A stretch of DNA of 64,000 nt from positions 1,116,001 to 1,180,000 of the forward strand of contig JAQGEQ010000263.1 in assembly GCA_034620365.1 (NCBI GenBank). The letters are read 5' to 3'. The DNA is from Pegea sp. RAD2-039. Its lineage: Eukaryota > Chordata > Thaliacea > Salpida > Salpidae. Both the position numbers and the translations under genes were made by a program. Shown here one piece after another: positions 50,001 through 64,000 of this stretch (position 1 is the first letter of the stretch; every line of letters begins with the position of its first letter). The notes under the pieces were generated by a model. That model was not told where the DNA came from, ran no database searches, and worked only from the letters and a program-made list of their open reading frames with translations.

Positions 50001-53000
50001 ATTCATTACTTTTCAAACTACACTACTATTTATTACTTATAGTTTTGTTAAATATAACTCAATGATTTATAATCACTCACGGTATAGGCCTATGAGTAGA
50101 AACTATGTACTCTGGCTTTCCTTGTCTATACACCAACTTTGCAGAAGCTGTCACCCATAACCACTTATTCTCTTTATGTAGTATTCTGAAAATTGTTATT
50201 CCACTTTCTCCAACTCGCATTACTAAAAGTTTCACAGAAAAAATATGAAATACATGGTACTTGTTATAGCTTTAGGCAATGCACTATTTCGGTAATTCAT
50301 GAAAATTTGGTTTTGAAGTTAAATCCGAGAAATTTTTTCAAGAATAACTAGTAATTATTAAGTGCTGTTTTGTGGAAAAGCAAATTTCAAAATTTAGTGG
50401 TTTTATCAACTCTTAATGTGTTTTATAAACTACAACAATACACAAAAGTAAAACATAGGGTTAAAACAATAAATCGTCTATATTAGAAGCTTTACTTTTA
50501 CAGGATAAGTTAAATTTGCTATCTGCCAAAATTCCAAATCACATAGATAATTTTAAAGCCTATAATAGCAACAGTAAGGTCAAAAAACAGGCTTGGTAGT
50601 TGTTTAACTTTATCAGCTATCATATTAGATGAAATTGTAACTATTTATTCATTTGATTCATTATTTCTTACATTTTGTGTGAGAGTTTGCACAATGCATC
50701 ATATCAGCTGAATGAACAAATTCATAGCCAGATCTTTGTTTCAACTGGTATTCAGTGTAACCAAGGACAGCTCTACCCCTAAAAGTGTTCAATCATCATC
50801 ATTAAACTTAATTAGTGTAATTTATGTTTAATTATGCAACTTCAAGGAATTTTTTATTCAAAATTAGTTGATTTTTATTTGATTAGATATAAATTTGAAA
50901 GAGTATTATCGCGCATCGTAAATATTACGCTTTCTTGTTCAAATTATCAAAAATTAAAGAATATATTAAAAATGTCAGCAAAATACAAATTGAGATTTCT
51001 ATTAATATAATTTGAGTAAACAGAAGTAAGAATTAATGATCAAATTCTAATTAAAATATTGTAAAGATAATTAGGAGGTATTTCTACAATTAGATGCGTA
51101 TTATTCCCAATTTTGATCTCATTAGTCCACAATGAAACCTATTTTAGTTTAAAGCATTGATTCTATATTTAGTATATTATTTGAATAAAATATTACCTAA
51201 ACTAAGTTATTTTGATATATCAAATTATGGTTTTATTAATGAGTGTTATCGATTATTTAGATCGTAAGAATATTTTATAAAAACTATTATTTTCTAATTC
51301 AGTAACTACATTTTATTGCTACTTATTTAATTATGTTTTATTTTAATCAAAGTTGTGTGTAGCATTGAATTTTAAGTAAGTTGTAAATATATTAAGTTAT
51401 AAAATTCAATTAATTGTTTAGAACTAAACAATCAATATAAGTAAGTAATTACAAAAAGAATATTTGATAAATTACTTACTTTGCATCAATTCCTAACGGC
51501 GTATAGTCAAGCTTATGCTTAGTGCGAAAAATAAAGTTTTTTGTTCGTATTTCAAGGATAGATGGTGATTCTAATGGAGTTGCCAAAAAGAAAAGAGCTA
51601 AGTTTGGCTGAGATACTTGATCGCTTTCTATATTTGGCTTATCACTTTGTGTTAAACGTAAATGTCCCGTGAAATGTAAAGCCTACAAAAAATTGTTGAT
51701 ACCACATGTGATTATACTTCAAACAAATTTACAATTTCCTACATTATAAATTAAGTGAAAGACAAATAACTTTTATCAATTTATAGTATAAGATATTAGA
51801 GACAATTAGAAGTTTCTTTAATGATATACGTGATGATATAAAGTTAAATAAAACTTTGAAATGTTCTAATGTAGCCACATGCATGTAAGAATAAATTGTG
51901 AAAGTTAGTTAGACCAAAAATTAATTTCATCTAATTTTAACTTCGAGAAAACTCAATTGAAGGCTGCAAACATTTTATAAAATCTAAATTTAGAATTGAA
52001 ATATTGATAAAGTTAAAATAAATCATTCTAGAAGAAGTAGGTAATACTAAAAGTGTTTGAATTTATCTCACAGTTATTTTAACTTTATTTTTCTTGAGTA
52101 ACAATAGAAGTAATGTGTGTTATACAATAACTTCAATCGCAGTTGTAGTTGATAATTACCATGTAAATATTTTTGGCAAAAGGCAAGAAAGAATTTTATC
52201 TATCAATAACCATTGAGCATTTAAAAAAATAGCTAAGATTTAAATAAACTCTTTATTGTATACTAATTACAAGTCAGTTTATCGTATAGCTTAAATATTT
52301 GATAAATTTTCTTATAAGTAAATATTTCTCAGTAGAATAATAAGACTATTATTATATGCATGAATATGAGATGATATTCATACAGTCGATCAAAATTTGA
52401 ATAAGCTAAACTCATAAAACCTTTATATTTTAGAAAACTTACTAAAAAGCCAGATGAGTTATCAACAAGACAACGTAAGCGACAAATAAAAGAGCGATAC
52501 ATAAATCCCTGGTTAGACAGCTCTGCAAACAATGTACAATAAGTTGTATTTGAAAGTCAAATTTTATCAGTAAAAGTATCTTTTAGTCTGAAAATATTAA
52601 AAAGGTATATTTGCATTTTTTTTTCTTTTAACTTATGAGAAACCTGCCCTGTACTTCCTATATTTGGAATGATTTTAGTTTCTTTATAACTTACTACTGA
52701 ATAACTCTGATGAGATTCCAAGCCTTGCATATTCGGGAACAGAGGTATCTGAACTGTCATTAGTAAATGACATGCTTTGATCAATTCTCATATTTTTTTT
52801 AAAGATAGGGCGGTCATCAGTATGAATTAAATCAAGCATCGATGTATTCAGTATATCACACTACAAATAACAGTTTCTTTAAAATCTGTACAATATCATT
52901 AGCCTCATCAAAACAAAAAAAAATATATTTTGAAGTTAATATACAAGTGAATGATTTAAAGTGTTGAGTAGCTTATATTTAATTAAAAAAATCCAAATTC

Positions 53001-56000
53001 TCACTTGTGGAAATCCAAGTAAGTCCAATATTGTCTCGCTGATGTAAAAGACATTGTAATCTTGAGTCACCATGGCAATAAATCCATTCAATGCCTGAAT
53101 TATCATGAATAAAATTTTCTATTAAAGCGAGGTTGTTTCAAAAGCTTTATAACAAGCAAATGTAATTACTAATGAAACTTTTTCAATTTTGGAAAATTAT
53201 CAGCAATAATTAGTACATCAAATCATAATTACTTCTTCAAAAGTAAAATTAGAAAACTATAAATGTTTTATAATCTTTTTATCTTTTTATTTATCTAAAT
53301 TACTTTTCAAATTGTACTTGCTTTTTATTTACTAAAACTAGTTTAACTTAGGTAAACAACTTGATGGTTTGTTTAAGTTTCTCTAACTTACTTGTAAACA
53401 AAGATGTGAAGTAATGTTAGTGTTTAAAAGAGTTGATTTTGAATGATTATCAGGTGGAGTTGGTATTGACATTTGCTTGTTAAAATTCTCATCTTGTCTT
53501 GAAGTAAACTCTGTAGAGAAAAAAATAGAAAATTACTTTTTAAATAACTACTAAACTTATTTCACAAATATTAAATGTTAGACTTCAATGAATTTGTTTA
53601 ATGCTTCAAAGATGTTTTTCAAACAATCTAATTGCAATAAAACGAAAAACCTCACAATGTTTGTAGAGAGTATAAAACTCTAAGAATAGATTTTAAGAAA
53701 CTAAACGATTGTGTTGAAAACGATGAAATATAAAGATTATAAGCTGCAAGTAACCACAAATTTCTGAAGGCGTGGCTTGCTTTATAGCATATGAAGTACT
53801 TCAGTCAAATTGATAAAAATTTTGGAAATTGTATCAATTTAGTTATGATAACTCACGATTTCAACAAAAATCAACTTTTTCGGAAGTAATTCGTTTTAAT
53901 GTTTCTTTAGATAAGCTACTGTACTTAGTTTAAATCGCACTTCTAATTTTAGTTTAAAATTTTTCTTTAACTATTTAAATGGTTACTTATTAAGTTGAAT
54001 TGAAAACAGAAAATGTTCAAAATGCTTCACTAAAAATATTTAGAAATTCATTTTAGCTTTAATTATCATATTTAGTTAAAAAAAATCAAAACGTAATATT
54101 GTTTAAGAATTATAACTTAGGATTCTGAAAAGATAACTTTGATAAAAATTTGAGATTATTTTGAAAAACATAACTTATAGTTCTATAGGTTTTTTTAAAC
54201 TTGTAATTTTTATAGGTATTACAACCAACTGTATAAGCTTATTTGGGTATAATTCAAATAGAATTGTTATTCAAATCATTTTTAATCATATATGATAACT
54301 TTTATGAAAATGTTCTTGATAAAAAGTACTAGTAGTATAACTAAAATAACCGTCTTTTTATCGGTAAGCAAAAAGAATTTTGTTCAAAAGTTTATGACCA
54401 GATAATGCATATTTGTTAATCAAAGTCTATAAGAAAAGTATAAATATTTAAATCTTAGGCATAAGAAATTATTGAAGCGATTTAATGTTTGGTGTATAAG
54501 CTTACTTTTAAGGATAGTTCTTTATTGTTCTAATCTCTAAGCCTGTAGTCAAGTTCACATACTTTAAATAAGTTTGAAACTTAATTGGTTTTAATTAAGA
54601 AAAAAATCAAGCTAATATAGGGTGTATGTGAAAAAGTTTAAAATAATTATTGATCAGTTTTTACATGCAAACAGTTCGCCAATTTTTTTTTGGAGGTTTT
54701 TTTCCTGGTAAAACTATTTAATTTTGCCAAAGTCAAATCTTTGCAAGTTGCTAGTGAACACTATACGAGTATTTTTCCATTCTAAGAAATATAAAAGCTG
54801 AAATAACTCTAAATTAAAAGTTGGTTTAACTTTTTATTTTTAGCTAGAAATTATTTGATCTGATAGTATTATTGTCTGTTAAATTTTTTTCAATAAAAAA
54901 TCTATTAAATTAAAATACTTTATTTCTATAAAAAAATAATAGTTTAATCTAATTACTAATCCTTTACAAAAAGATTACTGACAATTCACCTTACATTAAA
55001 AAGTTTTCTTATTGTTTTTACAGTGTACATGTCCAGAGTAATGAAAAATTATTAGTGATGCCATCAAAGAATTTCAATGCTATTTTTTTGCTGGCTTTAC
55101 ATATTTATTTAACGGTTATGAAAATACTTTATACAGTTTACTTAAATTTATGCATATTTTAAACTTTAGATCTATATATTTTTGTACTGTTCATAAATGT
55201 TTTATAGCCAAAATTCTTCAAATTAAGTTGTTGAAAAGAAAAATTATTTTAACAATTCATCGAAAAAGTTATTCTGTTTAAGAAAACTTTTATTATTTCA
55301 AGAGGGTTATCTTATTTTATATTATAAACATTTTTAATAAAAGTTCTATTTTTAAAAAAAACTTAATTTAAATAAGACGATTAGAATAGAAATTGTTGAA
55401 ATTTTAAATAAAATAAATAATGCAGCTTCTAAGTAGTCAGCAAATTTAGAAGTTTTCTTTTCTGCATATTTTAATAAAACTTCAATAAGTTTTTAATATA
55501 CAGAATTCTTTTTATCAAGAACGATCTTATCACGAGGGTTATAATAAACATTTCTCCTTTAATCAGACATTATACTGAATAAACCTACCAGAGCTTGAAC
55601 TGAATATTTCAAGTGGGTCTTTTACAATCCAAATAATTTAATTCTAGAGTTTCCAAATAGAATTATTCAAATGCATTTGTCATTAATTATTTAAAGTTTT
55701 TTTGTCTTTTTTAAGAGGTTTTATTTTATATACATTTCTTGTTTAATAGATTTTAATAGTTCTATCTTTATTAAAATATCGCTAGTTTTCTCTCTCAATT
55801 CTTTTATAACTAAATTTTATCTGATTTTAGAACAAAAATTTGATTCTCAAAAAGAGTAACGAATATAGAATTGTGATGTATTTTTAAGAATGGAAAACGC
55901 TGAAAGCTTATATAATTGAAATAAGTAAAATAAATTAAAATAAAAAAACAATACATTTTCATATATATTTATTGAACTTAAATAACCTATGAAATAAATA

Positions 56001-59000
56001 TACAGAAGTTGTAATATGATGTTTTAGAATCAGATTTAAATTATTTTGTTTAGAAACACTGGATTTACAATTAAATTAAATTATCAAATTTTCATGTTAC
56101 ATAGTTCTATTTATAGAAAATCTATTTGAAATATTAATTCCTAACCAGACATAATTAGCTTTATAAAACAAAAGCAGATTGTCATATATTTTAATTACTT
56201 TTTGTTAAAAAATGCTATACTAAAAAATTTGTACAAAAAATACAGTATAAAATAAATTACAATTTTTTTTGGCAAAATATCACCTTACTAGTTTATATTA
56301 AGTTTTATTTATTACTAAAATGCTACTAATCAACAAAAGTATGTTTTATGTAGCAGATACAATTGTTTAGCTGTTTGCATAGCACAATACATTTTAGAAT
56401 ATTCCTGTTTAGTTAAAAATGAAATAAAAATACTTTTGCAAAAATATTTTGTAAAAACAGTGCTTGGTAATACAAAATGTTTTTGTTTAAATTAAAATGC
56501 CTGCTAATGTTGCTATCATATACTGTTTGGCACTGCATAAAAGTTTACATACTTTTTACAAATTTCAAAATGTAAATAAAATCGACGAAACACTAAGAAA
56601 AAGTTAAATTTAAAATGATAAAAATAACTCAATTTTAATACTGAAAACAATTTATAAATGTCAATTTTTATAGCTTTAAAACTGGAAGGTTCTCAGTTTA
56701 CAGAACCTATTTTATTAACATTGGCAACTAACGATATATTAGAAGCTGGACCAGTTTTGTAATTACTGATTTAAATTTGTTTCGAATAATTGACAGCAGT
56801 TTACAGATTATTATATCAATCATTTAAACTTTAGTTAAATTTAGAATATATTATATCAAACAAAAGTTGTTTTTATAGCTTACATTTAAATATACTTAAC
56901 CTAATACAAACGTCATAAATAACCTATAAATAATTTATTCATTTCTATGGAGCCTGTTTGAGACAAACAGTTTGTTACCTGAGGTATTTGTTTGTTAAAT
57001 AGAAAGAAAACCTTTAAGTAAACAAAACGTATTAGTTTTACTGCCTTAAAATAGTTAAATCAATTTAATACACATCTGTTAAATTCTAGGCTTTGTGATT
57101 TTCACCTATTAACTCATAAATGAAGTTGGAAAGAAAACATTTGTTTAAAAAGCCAAATTAGGCGTACAATTTATGATAAAGCCTAGAAAGTAAACTGATG
57201 AATAATAATAGCAAACATTACAAATAAAAGTTTAAATATTAGTTACCTATTTTTAGTTAAAGTTGGCATACATGTGATAGAGATGTTAGACTGAATTTAA
57301 CAAGTTGGAATTATTTACTTATGTGATTTATAACAATTTGTTAACTTATGATAGTACATTATTTAACATACTTGTATCAAATCGAAGAGTAAATAATATA
57401 GGTCCAAAGTACTTAATAAGATTATAAAGATAAAATTAAATGTTTGTGTATGAATTACTATAAATTAAATTCATTAGGGATTAAAGATTACTCAAAACAA
57501 TTATTGTTTTAATTCTAAAATATTACTAAAATTCTTTGGTCTAAACTGCTCAAGCTATTTTATCAAAAATAAAGTTTAGTTATGGGTTTGAAAAAACCAC
57601 ATTATAAACTTGCAAGAAATTGTAATCTCGTTCTAGAATCATTCAGTAAAACAAACTAAAACAAATATTTGCAAAAAAACACTCACCATTTCCATCAACA
57701 AATGTTACTAGCAATAATCTTAAATTTTATGTCATTTTGACTTATTTCAAAAACAAAATAACAAGACAAGAAAGCAAGATATCTTAGTCTTTAGATCATC
57801 AAAAACCGCAAACCATTGGTGGCTTGCAGTACCATTTAACTTTAATCTTTATAGACCGAATTTTAAATACAATCTAACGAAAAAAACATTATTTAGGAGC
57901 TTTTTATTTCCAATAATGATTGGCTCTGTACAGAGCTGATTAAATTCCTTATTATAGTTGCTGATTGAAAACAATTTAATTGACTGATAAAAGAGTTTAC
58001 TACCAACTTGTTTTTAAGTAATAACAACTTAAGCCTAGACAAAAAAATCTATTTTGCTGCAATTTCTAACAAAATGATTTTTATACTTTTTATTAAATCT
58101 ATGAAGCTTAATAAAAATCATTTTTCTACTAAAATGAATTATAATCGCAAAAACTGGATCGGAATATTAGTTATTTTTATTGATTATTTGTTTAAAAACA
58201 TTTGTGAATATTTGTGTGAAAAAAATAACTTGCTTTATGAGTAATACTTAGATAACTTATTTTTGTAGCCCATAAATTTTTTTATCTTTAAATTACAAAA
58301 TTTATTACATTGAAAAGCTAACGGGTAGACATATAGAGATTCTTAGAGATAAAGATCTCATGATGAAATGCTGCATTATTTCAACAACAAGTTTTTTTCG
58401 ATTTAATTCTTTACTAACTTGTAAATTTATTCTAAGAACACTTATATAGTTTAGCAAAATAATCTCTTTTAAAAAACGTTTTAACGACCAGATGTTTTAC
58501 CCGCTTCTCTAGATAAGATAAAAAATAATTACATATTAAAATAGAAAATATTTTTGATTAATTTTGTCAAACAATTTATGTAAAGCTTAAATAGAGAATT
58601 TTTTTCAAACAATGTTGTTATTTTATTTATTTTTCTAAATAGAATTTGAGATTTTCTTTAACAATGAATTCAATTATAAAAACTTATTAATTGTTTTTAT
58701 GACAAAAGCAAATGTTTTATATAAAGTATTTTGATTAGTTTGTTTAGTAACAAGATATTTGTTTATTTTACAAATCGTATAAATTTTTAAAGCCATCTCA
58801 TAAAGTTTATTTTGTATAAGATCAGAGTATATATAAAACAAGATTTTTTCTTCTACAAATTCAACACTTTCAACATATAGTTAAAATTTAAAAAGATATT
58901 TTACTTGAAAAATAAATTTTATCTAAGAAACATAAAATAACTCTTCAAACTATTATCATTTTCAGCTTAATCTTTGTAAATCTGTTTTATTACAAAGAAG

Positions 59001-60765
59001 ATGAAAAAAGAAATTTATACCTGACCTTTAAATTCACCACTTGCAAAAAAAACTTGCTATGGAGAAATTTGTTGCTAAAATTTAATAATCAGTTTTGATG
59101 TACAACAAAGTAAGCTCATTGTTAAAATTTTATAAAAAGAACCTGACTTTGGTTTGCACAGTAAACTTTAAACAACCATTATTATATAAATCTTGCTTTA
59201 ATATAATACTTCTTCTTATATGTCATAAATCAGAATATAATTTTTGAACTGTTTTCAATAATGTCGAAACAAGTTTAAATTCAAATAAGTGAATTTAAGA
59301 TTTGTAAAAAATTTAATTTTGAACTTTTTTGACAGTAAATTCAGTTTTTAATAAATTTATGAAATGGTGTGTTTTTAGAAGCTGAATTTTTACTTCTATT
59401 TGAAAAAAATAAAATGTTTTTTGAGTTTATTTTTTCTGAAAGAATTATTAGCTGGAAAAAAAGTAGGTTAAATTATTTAAAAGTTGTTATTTTTTCAAAA
59501 AAAATTGTTACAGTGAAAATTGTTTCACAAGTTTAACGAAAAGTGAAGGTCAGATTTATTATCTCACAGAGATTAAAATTATTTTCGAACAAATACTATA
59601 ACATAAAAGATTTTTTTTATAAAAATAAAAGTCTTGCTTTCAATTTAATTGCCAATAAAAATATTCAAAAAGTAAACTTTTGGACTTATTAAACACTAAA
59701 AAGTTTACACAAGCTAATTACTTTACTATTTATACAAAATACTAAGAGCTTTTAAAAGATACGTTATTTTATTCATTTACTTTTTTATAATTTTAGTAAT
59801 GAGATAAAACAAAACAACTGTTCATTTTGTGAAACTTTTAAATACAATTTAAGCTTTAGTGAAATTAACTTGTGTCGATTATTTTTACGTAAACGAAGTC
59901 AATAGGCTTTTGTGGAGTTACCAGTTACCTTTAGCTACTATTTTTGTTCAATAAAAAGGTCGACTTAGTTGAGACAAATCTTATATCACATTTGATATAA
60001 GACTTCAGAAATAGTCAATAATCTTATAACTGTAGAGTTTCTATTTTATTATAAAAACGTTTTGGATCATCACTTAATAGTTTTGATCATTATATAAAAG
60101 AAGTAAGATAATTATCAAAAAATATGTAATCAGAAAACTTAGTTTCTTTTCTCATTATGTTAATTACTACGATTCAAGTTGCAACGGTTTTATTATCCTA
60201 AAATTAATTAATTAAATACTTAATATAATTAATTTATGTCTTTATAAAATTTGGGTGTAGAAATTTCATTTTGTTTTGTTCAACCCAAAAACTATTTCAC
60301 TTTTTAACAACTGTTATAATAAAAAAGATAAAATAATATTAATATCATGATAGATTTAGTGTTTGAGTAACTAAATTTGAATCGTGCTTAGTTATCGTGT
60401 TTAGAATAACGTAATACAGATTAAAAACTGATTTTCGTGAAATTCACATGAATTTTTCTGCTAAGTAATCATTTGTAAAACATTTATAAACACAAACTCC
60501 CAAAATATGAACATCTTAAGCTGAATTGTTTAATTATTTTGTTTTTTAATAAAAACAATTTTAAGTAAATAATTTGTAAAAACCTTTGTGGTAGTTTTTG
60601 TTTCGTAGATAAGAAACTGCAAGACGTAAAATGGATAATTTATCCAATTTGTTGATAATATCCTCAGGAAAAGGAATTAATTTTACAAGATTTTCCAGCT
60701 CCAAGTTCAATCGGTCCCTATGCCTTTTGCTAGGGTTTGACTTTGTCTCAAGTGTTTCTTTATCT
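47042..60765 (-). CDS. AHR: Aryl hydrocarbon receptor (bHLH-PAS), N-terminus not found
   Basis: AHR is a ligand-activated bHLH-PAS transcription factor that pairs with ARNT. Exons are read at 60765-60584 (bHLH), 53510-53392, 53094-53005, 52860-52695 (PAS-A), 52522-52443, 51682-51480, 50778-50672, 50222-50091 (PAS-B), 49814-48671 (transactivation region) and 48432-48274. The bHLH exon has the diagnostic [11 protein letters not shown] and [20 protein letters not shown] has [17 protein letters not shown]. The junction [16 protein letters not shown] is AHR-typical, as are [21 protein letters not shown]-like [31 protein letters not shown] and [13 protein letters not shown]. The large exon is rich in Q, N, S and P. 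The 3' end is ambiguous: 47365-47312 or an extra exon 47137-47042. The start codon exon lies upstream, perhaps outside the window. Confidence 0.93.
48671..49814 (-). other. AHR: Q/N/S/P-rich transactivation exon of AHR
   Basis: This 1144-nt exon begins at the end of PAS-B with [19 protein letters not shown], equivalent to the segment after PAS-B in vertebrate AHR. It continues into about 350 residues of low-complexity sequence rich in Q, N, S and P with scattered acidic patches ([20 protein letters not shown]). Such composition is typical of the AHR activation region, which is poorly conserved in sequence. The plus-strand open frame at 49062-49274 is its shadow. Confidence 0.9.
53511..60583 (-). 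other. AHR: 7-kb intron of AHR
   Basis: The intron separates the bHLH exon from the linker exon before PAS-A. It is very AT-rich and I found no coding exon, RNA gene or transposon in it. The plus-strand open frame at 58008-58244 is chance. Its donor is GTTTTT, weaker than the other donors in the gene, but it restores the frame with Glu at the junction. Confidence 0.7.
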
Positions 60766-63700
60766 CTGAAAATGTATTAAAAAATTAAGTTTTTAAAATT
60801 AAATTTGTTAAAGACTATTTTAATAAAAAAATTTTATTGTTGACTAGTTTAAATTGCTTTTGGTTGTTTTATTTACTTTTGACAGTATAATCAAATAAAA
60901 AACAGCTTTTATCCATAGAATATTTCGCAGTTATCAAACTTACTTAAAAAAACATTAGTGGTTTTCTAACGAAAATATTTTACTTTCTTATCTAGACTTA
61001 TTTTTCAAAAGCCAGCCAGTAGCATACAAAATTTACCGGAAAAACCAATTTGAATTAAATATAATCTATAGAAATTGAATAAATAACAAAAACATAGCAG
61101 TCATGTAAATATATACCATTTTTCTTGAACTGCATAATATTTCCAAATAATATCATTTTAAATTTACCAATTATATAATAAAATATAATAAAATGAAAAA
61201 TAAAATTCTAAACATCCTGCCAGAATATATATACTGTGAAGTAACTATTAAAATATTTAAAAATTATTGAATCTGCTGCCAATTGATTTTATAGCCACGA
61301 TAATAATGCATAAAAGTTATGTTAAAAACTTCTAAATATTTTCAGTATACTTCAATTAAGTTAACTTACTTCATCACTAATTCTTTATAATACTATTTCA
61401 GTATTTATTTCTATGTCATTATAACATAAATAAGTTAAAACAATTTATCTGATATACATTCGATACGATGCAAATTTATGAAATTTAATTGTGTTGAATA
61501 GGGTAGGAACCAAATGATTAAGAAAAGATATAAAATAGAATAATTCAATGAGTAAAGCGAAAATGTTTCATTATTTTCAAAAATTACATTATATTAATTT
61601 GAAGAACTTGTTGAAAATTAAATTATTATTTTTAATTCATGAAAATATATTCAATTTTATTGTAAAAGTAACATTCGTGTATCACAATAAAATTGTACTT
61701 AAATCTGATGTAAACTTAGCTAAAACGTTTAAAAGTTTTGTAAAAACAACTTTATGAATTTTAGTTTAAAAATTAAAAGTTTATATTTATAATATTAAAA
61801 ACTCATAGAAAACATGAGAAACCTTTTTTTGAATAATAATATCAGAAAATACAACAAATTATGTGCAGTAACAACAGTCTGATGCTAATAATAGTTTAAA
61901 AAACCCTGCTCATCACGTCTATAGTTATCGTTTAAATATTTTTCTTAACAGTAAAGGTATTTGTATTTCTTTTATTTTGAACTACAATTACTACCAATTT
62001 AAGAGTGGCTTAAAAACACTTTTTTGGGATTTTTGTTAATAAAATTTTCAATTTCACTAAAATTGAAGAGTTATGAATATTTTTCAATTAACTTTGATTC
62101 AACAAATTTATTTGATTTAATTAAGTGTATCACATAACCTCGTTGTTACCCAGAAATAACAACTATTTTTCATTATCTTCTTCAAGCAAAACGTTTAGAG
62201 ACAAAAAAATCGCTTTAAATTTTGATGAAAAATTATGCATGAAAAATAAAATGTCTTACAATGAATTTACTAATTATCAAAATTGAAGATATTAAAACTA
62301 TCTAACTTTTAACGAAGACTTGAAAAACTAAAATATGTTTTATTATTTAAATTTAGATATTTTTACAAGAAAAATTTAACAGTTGTAACATTAAGCATGT
62401 TCATAAACTAACTTGTTAAATAATCTAAATTAAAATTTGTTATTTTTCTATTAACCTGAAATAATAAAATTGAAAAAGTTAAAAACATACAGATCAAATT
62501 ACGTTTAAATGTAATTATTAAGCGAATTTATTTGTGAAGCTTATGAATCAATGAAAATAAAGAGAACGTAACACAATGTATATATATGCTCAAATAGGTA
62601 TTTATACCTCTTTATTTAAAAGTTATATGATTATAAAAAATAGTTTAATTAATTAAATATGCATGAAAAGTTATCTAAAATAAATTAATATGCTTTTTAA
62701 ACTTTGTTTGCAAATATTATAATAAAGTAAATATATAATTTTAATAAGAAATTAATTAAAACAAATTTTTGTTTAGCTTTTTGGATTTTGAATAAAAAGT
62801 TAAAGTGAAAGAACAAATAGAATTTTAAGCAATTAAATTTCCGATTCTTTTTAAGCCTTGATGTTAGTAAAAGTATTTAATGATATGTAAACAAGGTAGT
62901 TAAGATTAGCGCTATAAAAAGTCTCTTTCAATAAATTTAAAATTTTAAACACAAGTTTGCAAGTTTTTATAACCCTGTAACCAGTTATTGGTGTAGAAAA
63001 TCATGAAGGTAGTTTTAAAAAAGATAAAATCTATGTTTTAGGTTATAAGAAATAAAATGAGTACTTATAAGGTCACAAACAACATTAGAAGGAGATTTAC
63101 TTTGGTATCTAAGTTTGTTATCTTTAAAATCACCTTGTACTAAATATAAAATGTCTTACTTAGAGCATTTTATCGTGTGCAAAGTTAAAGGTGTGTATGT
63201 ATGTAGTTAAGAATGTGGTTTATAGTAGTTCTACACTGTATCAGCTACAAACAGCCTAATCAAATAATTTGCAAGTCACCATCAGAGAATATTTAAAGCT
63301 ACTTTGCTAGGATTTTCTTTCGATTTAGATGTAATCTATTCTTTATAAATAAAACCACTTTGATATTTATGGTGAATAAAGTTTGCTGAATATGTTTAAA
63401 GATTTTAAGCGTCACAAGATAAAGTGGAGAAAATTACTATTTTAGAAACAATGTAAAAATAAAAATTTCTGGAATGAAAAAACTTCAAGTTGCAAAATTT
63501 ATTTGAAAAAGTTAGAAGCTAAATTTAATTGAAACAATTCGGCACAGATATAAAAAGCCAAAAGTTCATCTAATTTTAATCGGCGTCTTTTAAGGATAAA
63601 ATAGATAACTTTTAGTAGTCAAAACACCATCAATATGTTGAATATTCAATGAAAAAGGAAAGACATTAAAAACGTATCAATTCTTAAATTGTATTTTAAA

Positions 63701-64000
63701 ACATTCTAAGTGGAACTACTAACAAATCCAAAACATATCAACTAACTACTTTAAATCATTTGTTGTTAGTCAAATCACCGTTTGTTTTGATGTTTTGGAA
63801 AGATTGTTCTATATACCAGAAGACTCAAGCTTTGTTTATTGCCTTGAAAAACCAAAAACCGGTTGTACCTTATCTACTTTTGTATAAAAATCAAGGAACT
63901 AATCAAATAATTAATTTAACTTAAATTAAACATAGTTTGCTCTTATTAACATAGTTTATAAGCACCAAAGGTATCCAAGTATTATTTTCATCTTAAAACT
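60766..64000. other. Upstream AHR region, no exon identified
   Basis: The bHLH exon starts mid-codon after a TTTTCAG acceptor, so at least one upstream coding exon with the initiator ATG must exist. I could not find a basic N-terminal exon in these 3.2 kb, so it probably lies beyond the window. No other feature is supported here; 61548-61757 is a chance open frame. Confidence 0.5.

Noticed and set aside
58008-58244. 78-codon plus frame in the long AHR intron
   Set aside because: Lys/Asn/Ile/Phe-rich as expected of random AT-rich DNA; no recognisable features.
61548-61757. 69-codon plus frame near the right end
   Set aside because: Same random AT-rich composition and not similar to the missing AHR N-terminus, which would be on the minus strand.

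Overview
The window is AT-rich (roughly 70%) nuclear DNA from an animal. Nearly every gene is split by short GT-AG introns, there are non-LTR retrotransposon fragments, and all recognisable genes are metazoan families: PHB2, NAAA/acid ceramidase, CENP-E, a gelatinase-type matrix metalloproteinase, UBE3D, KRIT1, TYW2 and the aryl hydrocarbon receptor. No operon, CRISPR or bacterial signal was seen. The species cannot be named from sequence alone. The fibronectin-II-bearing metalloproteinase and the full-length AHR fit an invertebrate outside insects and nematodes; that is inference.

Layout. 29-2152 (-): prohibitin-2, ten exons, one of them bounded by a 75-nt AT-AC (U12-type) intron; a retrotransposon 3' fragment sits in another of its introns. 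About 3725-4690 (-): a second copy of that retrotransposon, with endonuclease joined to 3' tail. 5699-5780 (+): tRNA-Leu(UAA). 6211-6420: a decayed zinc-finger relic. 7268-9188 (+): NAAA/acid-ceramidase-like amidase, eight exons. 9.2-13.6 kb: mostly non-coding, holding scrambled duplicated pieces of the neighbouring CENP-E gene and two decayed coding relics. 13674-22885 (-): CENP-E-like kinesin, motor at the right-hand end and a very long coiled coil. About 23.28-23.8 kb: a third retrotransposon copy. 24732-29858 (+): a 13-exon metalloproteinase with three fibronectin-II repeats in the catalytic domain, a hinge and a hemopexin domain. 30190-31774 (-): a five-exon gene for a 264-residue mostly helical protein that I do not recognise. 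33209-36239 (+): UBE3D. 39171-41372 (+): KRIT1 on one uninterrupted exon. 41980-43528 (+): TYW2/TRMT12. About 47.04-60.77 kb and beyond (-): aryl hydrocarbon receptor, with the N-terminal exon not found and a 7-kb intron after the bHLH exon.

The genes do not form one pathway: the window is an ordinary animal gene neighbourhood. Exon chains were read by eye. For PHB2, NAAA, the metalloproteinase, the unknown helical gene, UBE3D and TYW2 the summed exon lengths are exact multiples of three and the junctions rebuild conserved residues, which is strong internal support. The items most worth checking are the U12-type intron in PHB2, the gelatinase-like metalloproteinase lacking a cysteine switch, the intronless KRIT1, the scrambled CENP-E duplication and the unknown 264-residue gene.
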